64,000 nucleotides of DNA, taken from Cryptomeria japonica. Its lineage: Eukaryota > Streptophyta > Pinopsida > Cupressales > Cupressaceae. This document shows, piece after piece, positions 58,668 to 64,000 of this stretch (position 1 is the first letter of the stretch; each line of letters starts with the position of its first letter). The translations under genes were made by a program, and so were the position numbers. The stretch is from positions 244,643,218 through 244,707,217 of the forward strand of contig NC_081406.1 of assembly GCF_030272615.1 (NCBI RefSeq), in the 5' to 3' direction. The notes beneath the pieces are model-generated. The model did not search any database. It was not told where the DNA came from and saw nothing but the letters and a program-made list of their open reading frames with translations.

Positions 58668-60305
58668 ATTTATCTTGATCCATTAATGATTTGGTGAGGA
58701 ACACATTCTTAGGATTATCTTTCATTTCCATGTTGATAGTTTCGATTTCTTCAATCAGCAGGGGTGATCTCTCTTGTTTGGATGGAACTATGGTAGGTAA
58801 GACAATTCCCCCATCTTATAGCGCCTAATCTAGGTTTTCACTAGAAGATGCATCCTTTGTTTTTACTTTTTCTATGTCCAAAGGTGCCTCGGAAAGGTTT
58901 TCACCAAGGGAATTTTTCTTTTTGTTTTCATTTTTTCGACTGAGGGAGTTGACTTGACTACCAAAGTAAGCTTCTGGGTGAATATGAATCCCATTAACAG
59001 TAGTGTGGTTCTCAAGGTCTTTCATATTAAGTAATTGTATAAGAGCATCATCAACAGCACAACCATTTAAAAGAGGTGGTTCTTGTTGGTCATGGTCAAT
59101 GAGTTTGGGATAAATCAATTTTAGCTCATATGGTGTGGAAGGGATAATAGGGGTGATGGTGTTTACATGAGTATCATCAAATATATCATCTTCGTATTCA
59201 AAAGGCATTTCATGAAACTACTCTTCATCAGAGTCTTCGACATCGGCAGGAGGATCTGGTTGGACCCCAGTGATAGTGATCTTAGGCACAAGTGAGTACC
59301 CCAAGCTTTATTATACTTGTATGAACTGGGGAGATAGGTACTTTTCTTCCTTTTTCTTCAAGTCCAAGACCATGACCTTTATAGCCCATATTTTCTACTA
59401 TAGCGGAAGCCTTGGGATACATCTATTTGGGGATTTTTGCCAATTTTTAGATTCTTCTTCTCGATATAGCCAAGAGTTGACATCAACTCCATGCTCTCCT
59501 CGTCAAGTGGAACCCACTATTGGAAGGTGGTTTCTTTGCATTGGACAGTGGGTTTTTCTTGTTTCTTTATTTCTTTTGGCTTGCCATATGTCTTAGGAGA
59601 GAGTGGGAGTTGAACCACATAAAGAGCATTATGCAATGTGTACTCTCCATAGTCATTGTCTATTATTTTGACCTTGTACTAAGGTGCGGATGAGGTGAAT
59701 GAGACATTGGATGGATCGGATGGAGGGAGCAGAGCAAGTCTATTAAGAGGACAATGATAAGGATGTTTCCCTTCAAGTAGTTTGCAATACTCAAAGGGTT
59801 GCGGGTCAACATAGATGGCGATTTCCCTACCATTGAATGATAATTTCAGGCATTGATGGTACGTGGAAGGGACGTCTTGAATGGGGTGGATCCAAGGATG
59901 ACCAAGAAGAATTTTATAAGGGAGATCAAGGTCTAAAACTTGGCAAGTTGTATCCACTATAGCAAGGCCCACTTGAAGAGGCAAGGTGATTGTTCCTTTG
60001 GAGACTCTTTCTACATCATCATATGCTTTTATTACTATCTTGTCTGATGTGTCAACCAAGTCCTCAGAGATACCCAGTTGTTTAATTAACGTATATGGAC
60101 ATAGAATTAAGCTAGATCCACTTTCTATGAGGACCCTCTTAATTTTATGTTTGTGTACAAGGGCTTCAATGTGGAGAGGCTTTTTATGGGATGCGTCATC
60201 GGAGGGTGCATCATTAGATGTCAAAACAAGATGGTGTTGTGTGGCAAGGTTACCTATGAGGGCTTGGAATTGAGCAATATTGATATTATCAAGGATGCGA
60301 GACAT
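58668..60305 (-). pseudogene. element D aspartic protease and protease-RT linker
   Basis: The minus strand is open from 60305 to 59679: MSRILDNINIAQFQALIGNL, KKPLHIEALVHKHKIKR, then VLIESGSSLILCPYTLIKQL, KGTITLPLQVGLAIVDTTCQ and YKILLGHPWIHPIQDVPSTY. The LLGxPWI flap and the Gly-Ser-Ser after the active site mark a retropepsin of Tat-type gypsy elements. The catalytic Asp of the usual D(S/T/G)GSS reads Glu here, which should abolish activity. A linker follows (59208-58825, MPFEYEDDIFDDTHVNTITP), then VFLTKSLMDQDK up to the E insertion, after which the frame continues at 51476. Confidence 0.85.
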
Positions 60306-60719
60306 GAGGATGGCTTTCTCAAGGATCTCTTTATGGATGGGAGATGTTTTGAGTAGCTCAAAGATGGAGATCTATGCAGGAGTCTTTCCAAGGTGATCAA
60401 GGATATCATATCGGCAAGTGGATGACATGGGGGGTTGGGGAGGGGGAGGAGGGGCTCCTAGAATAGTTACTCTTCCTCTATGGGTGGTGACCTTGCAATC
60501 ATTTTAATAATTGGGAGACATGACACCTTGAATTACTATCTTTTCTTGGGAGGGGTGATTTGATGATTGAGGGGGAGGGGCCCCTTGGATGGTGATTCTG
60601 GGTCTAGTGGCAGATGGGGGTTCTACTCCTTTGATGGTAATGGTGTTGACAAAGGTATTAATAGGCTCTATGCGACCCACCAAGGAGTCGAAGCCAGATA
60701 TAAAGTTGGTATAATCATA

Positions 60720-62506
60720 GTTGACTACATGAGTTGATGAGGCCTTTTCTTTGCCATTCTTAGGGAATGGGTTCTAATACATTTTAAGCTTGTCATTGGA
60801 GTTACTGGATTTGGAAACATCAACCTTAATATCCCCTTTATCAATAAGGCCTTAGATGTAATTCTTGAGTTTCGTACACTTGCATGTATCATGACCATTG
60901 ATACAATGGTAATTGCAATAATCATTCTCATTGTACCATCAGGGTTTGGGTTGGCTAGGGTCAAAAGGATGCTTCATCGGGAAGACAAAATCACCAACCT
61001 TGACAAGTATCTAGAAGATGACCTCAATGGGTTCACATACTCACATTGAATATTGGACCAAGGGGGGCGACCTTGGACAGAGGTGAGATTGCAAGGTTGA
61101 TCTTGAGAATTGGATTGATTGTGAGGATTGGATCAAATGTTGAAGAAGTTATTAGTGGTGGGTTTGGATGGTGTAGCAATGGTTTGGATATGTTTAGCAT
61201 CAGTGACTCCATCATTGGTGACATTTTTGTTTCTAGACCAGAATTTTGTCTTATCATTATGAGAGGAGGAATTTTGCGTTGATTTATGATAGTGTTTGGT
61301 AGTTCCATCCTCTAAGACTGTGCACTCTAAAGCTATACCCTTCTTGGAGATCTCTGCAAAGGAGGTCAAGCATTGATGATTCAAGGGTTTGGACAATTCT
61401 GGTATCAGATTGAATTGAAATAATTTGACCTAGTTTTTCTCTAGTATCCTCCAAGGGAATCTTTTAATGAGATGTCACCATCTTTGAAGGAAGTTGGCAA
61501 AAGTTTCCCTATGCCTTTGCTTTGTGTTACACAGGTCTATTATGGAGGCATCATTCTCAATATTATGGGCATAATGAACCATAAATTTTTCAACTAAATC
61601 AAGGAATGATGTGATGGAGCCTTGTGGTAGACAGGAGAACCAAGCAAGGGCCTCTTCAATGAGACTTTTTGGAAAAAGTCTTCTGAGATATATGTCATTG
61701 TAAGAGACTTCTTGGCATGAAACAAAGAATCATCAGACATGATGCCTAAGATCGCCCATGCCTTTGTATTTTTTAAACTTAGGCATCTCAAACCAAGGTG
61801 GATAAGGAGAAACTAAGATGGTCGGGTCGTAGGGGTACAGACATATTTCCTTAAAGGAATAAGTTCTCTTGTTAGTACCCTATTTGAGATTTTTGATGAG
61901 GTTCTTCATGTCTTGGATTTCCTTGATGAGATCGGGTTGTTGATTGTGGACATTAGGAACATAGTGACCCATATTTGATGTTGGGATTTGATATTATGAG
62001 GATAGGGAACCACCACAAATGTATTGATATGCATAATGTGGAGGAGGTTGGGAAATGTGGGGAGCTTGTGATCCTCAAATTGTGCTAATGGGAAGCAAGT
62101 TCATGTTATATAATTGACCCTATTTTGAAGAGGGTTGGATGATATTGGTGGATTAGAAGTATGAGGAGGAATAGAAGTTCTAGGCACATATGTGGTGGGT
62201 TGAGGATGAAGAAGAGGATCAAGAATGGAATTGTTTGCAAGGTCGCCTATCAGTGGTTGGTCAAGAATGGATCTGTCAAAGTCAGGGGGTAAGGTGCCCC
62301 TTGTACGATGAGTTCATTTACAAGCCAATCAGCATAATGTTTGAAGAATTTCTCCATCATGTCTTGATTATAAGGATCGTTGATGAATGACTGAACATGT
62401 GGAGAGAGTTCGGGTTGATCAACAAGTACTCCCTCTTCGGGTGGAGGATTTTGGATGAATGGATCATTAAATTCAAGCACATTATCATTATTGCCTTAGG
62501 CAACCA
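60720..62506 (-). pseudogene. element D gag
   Basis: The start is probably the ATG at 62504-62506. Then LEFNDPFIQNPPPEEGVLVD and MMEKFFKHYADWLVNELIVQ, a Pro-rich stretch, and the gag core near 61790-61440: MPKFKKYKGMGDL, EALAWFSCLPQGSITSFLDL, VEKFMVHYAHNIENDASIID and LCNTKQRHRETFANFLQRW. Near 61396-61130 comes LNHQCLTSFAEISKKGIALE. The knuckle CNYHCINGHDTCKC (about 60918-60877, CX2HX4HX4C) precedes a Pro/Gln-rich run that leads toward the protease. Several stops and frame changes. The domain is the usual retrotransposon gag of Tat elements. Confidence 0.82.
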
Positions 62507-64000
62507 TTTTTTGCCTTTTGTGATTGAGTCAAGACCATGCACGAGTTCTTTCAAAAGTGAGTAGAAATAGACAAGAATGGATGAATGATTTAGACAAGAG
62601 AGAGTGATGAATGGACTTAGCAGATTTTGATGTTGATTTTGGATTGGAAATGATCTGGACTGAGTCATTTGATTAGGACAAGGTTGATTTAATTAGAATG
62701 ACACCCAAGAAAGGTGACAACTATTTTAAGTAAAATTTAGACCTTGGGATTAGGATCAATTGATCAGGCCTTTTCTTACGTGGGATATACTTGTGTTCCC
62801 AAGCAAAATAGGGCCAAAATATTAGGGTTAGTATCAACCCAAAGTGATTGAGCAAAGGTACTTGGGATAGATTCTTCCCCAAGCACAAAACCAAACCGAT
62901 TGATTGATTAAGGATGAGGTCTAAATTAAACTTCACATAGAAGTGAACCTTTGGATGAGGTTGATTAATCGATTAATTTTGGATGATTTGAATTTGATTG
63001 AGGATTTATGGGGATAAAGGTTGACGTTAATTGATTGATTTGATCAAATTGTGCTAAGTCCATGAAGGATGATTGGGTGGTGAATTATGGAAGAAAAGAA
63101 ATTGATCTTGAAAGAGGAGAAGTCATGAAGAGAAAAGGTCACCCTAGGATGACTCAATCGGTGATGGGATTCTCAGGTAAGTAGGACAAATTGATGGGAC
63201 CACTAAAGTTAGTGTCTTTGGATAGACCACTTCTTTGCATAAAGGTGCAGGCTCTGAAGGATTCCTCCTCAAACTCATTGCTACGACCTCAGAGATAGTT
63301 GCAAAATTAATGCAAAAAGGTCCTATGTTTCGACACGATCTTGTGGTTGATATACAAAAACTTATGACACTTAAGAAGTTTCTTCGAGCTAAGCTTATTC
63401 TTTTTTGACTCGGCAATGGATTGATCTTCTAGGATGTTGGGTTGACATGGGAATGAAGGGAAATGGTAAAAAATGTGTGGGATTTAGGTTTGATTTGCGT
63501 GAATTTGGTTTGGAAAATGTTTGCAAAGTGTTTGGGAAGGGTGTATTGTCAACTACTCTTCGCAAGAAAACATCAAGCAAAGTATACACATTGGCCAAGT
63601 GTAACACTCAACAATGAGTGTAAAAGTGATGGGGGGGCCTAGATTAGACCAAATAGATTTCACTGGTATAGCACGAAATGAAGACACGCATCAATCATAC
63701 AACTTAAGGGGAGAGTGGAAATCACTTGATAGGCCCCTCGATAAAATACCTCCAACAAGTAGACAAATAGGGATTCTGGTAGCACTGTCTCCACTCCACG
63801 GCACACACTTCTCGAGCATACCAGATTCCCTTACCCCAGAGATCTAAGGATATATTATATGGGAAATTATTGTCTTATCTTGTGGTGGTACATGAGGAGT
63901 AACTTCAAAGTATGATTTGCATCCCATGCACTATCAAATGTAGGATTTTGGCTACTAAAACTGGTGTCTAGTGTAGTTTCTAAGGGATCACCAATCCAAT
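62507..64000 (-). other. 5' leader of element D, no gene recognised
   Basis: This lies upstream of D's gag on the minus strand. Short open frames on both strands match nothing I know. 62680-63130 is AT-rich with repeated gattgatt words. 63600-63850 is less AT-rich and open on the plus strand for 77 codons. D's 5' LTR, which should resemble 17282-19992 without its insert, is not present up to 64000. Confidence 0.45.

Larger units (their letters stand above)
17282..64000 (-). mobile_element. Tat-like Ty3/gypsy element D with antisense PMD ORF, 5' end outside window
   Basis: Read on the minus strand from the right edge: leader (64000-62507), gag, protease, RT, RNase H and integrase (to 48284), a long 3' region that includes an antisense PMD ORF, a polypurine tract (complement of ttttgcccctct, 19993-20004) and the 3' LTR (17282-19992). 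RT motifs such as KACPKDDFPLPNID and MPFGLKNIGATYQQAM, and the CX2HX4HX4C gag knuckle, fit the Tat lineage, where antisense extra ORFs between pol and 3' LTR are known. It is inserted in F and hosts C, E and a solo LTR. LTR and pol are linked only by order and polarity, because the 5' LTR is not in the window. Confidence 0.72.

Noticed and set aside
63614-63847. 77-codon plus-strand frame near the right edge
   Set aside because: No family recognised, no supporting signals, and it lies in the presumed leader of D; not supported as a gene.

Overview
The window is plant nuclear DNA made almost entirely of nested LTR retrotransposons. I see no intact host gene, rRNA, tRNA or CRISPR array. The elements carry plant hallmarks: a primer site matching initiator-Met tRNA, repeated polypurine tracts of the Sirevirus type, Tat-type Ty3/gypsy proteins and an antisense plant mobile domain (PMD). 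Every coding region is broken, often by C-to-T type stops (CAG to TAG). Many old decayed insertions that were never removed suggest a large, slowly purging genome; a gymnosperm is possible, but that is inference.

Layout. (1) 1-6551: 3' part of a plus-strand Ty3/gypsy element (gypsy-1). It holds an integrase split by a solo LTR (867-1648), a tRNA-derived SINE (2751-2996, 18-bp target duplication), a long decayed ORF of unknown function (3349-5665) and a probable 3' LTR. (2) 6552-8759: unassigned, probably the 3' end of the next element. (3) 8760-17281: minus-strand Ty3/gypsy element F (RT, RNase H, IN), split by a Sirevirus-like copia element G (9258-15033, TSD gttcc). (4) From 17282 past the right edge: minus-strand Tat-like gypsy element D, inserted in F. 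Its parts are a 3' LTR (17282-19992, itself carrying a solo copia LTR at 17844-19335), a long 3' region with an antisense PMD ORF (plus strand, 43490-45631), pol (48284-51476), protease (58668-60305), gag (to 62506) and a 5' leader. The 5' LTR must lie beyond 64000.

Inside D's 3' region sits copia element C (21193-43484, TSD gaagg, minus strand). Inside C are copia element A (22737-36805, TSD cctag) and a solo D-type LTR (40803-42015, TSD gttat). Inside A's 3' LTR is copia element B (29480-36729, TSD attaa). Inside D's pol is a gag-only gypsy-like element E (51482-58662, TSD attct), which carries a short solo copia LTR (56442-56967).

Relative age follows from the nesting: F is older than D, D older than C, C older than A, A older than B. 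Host reading frames rejoin across the insertion points, which supports the boundaries. The less ordinary items are the antisense PMD ORF with a candidate TATA box about 1 kb upstream once C is removed, the unknown ORF at 3349-5665, the gag-only element E, and the chimeric gag of G.
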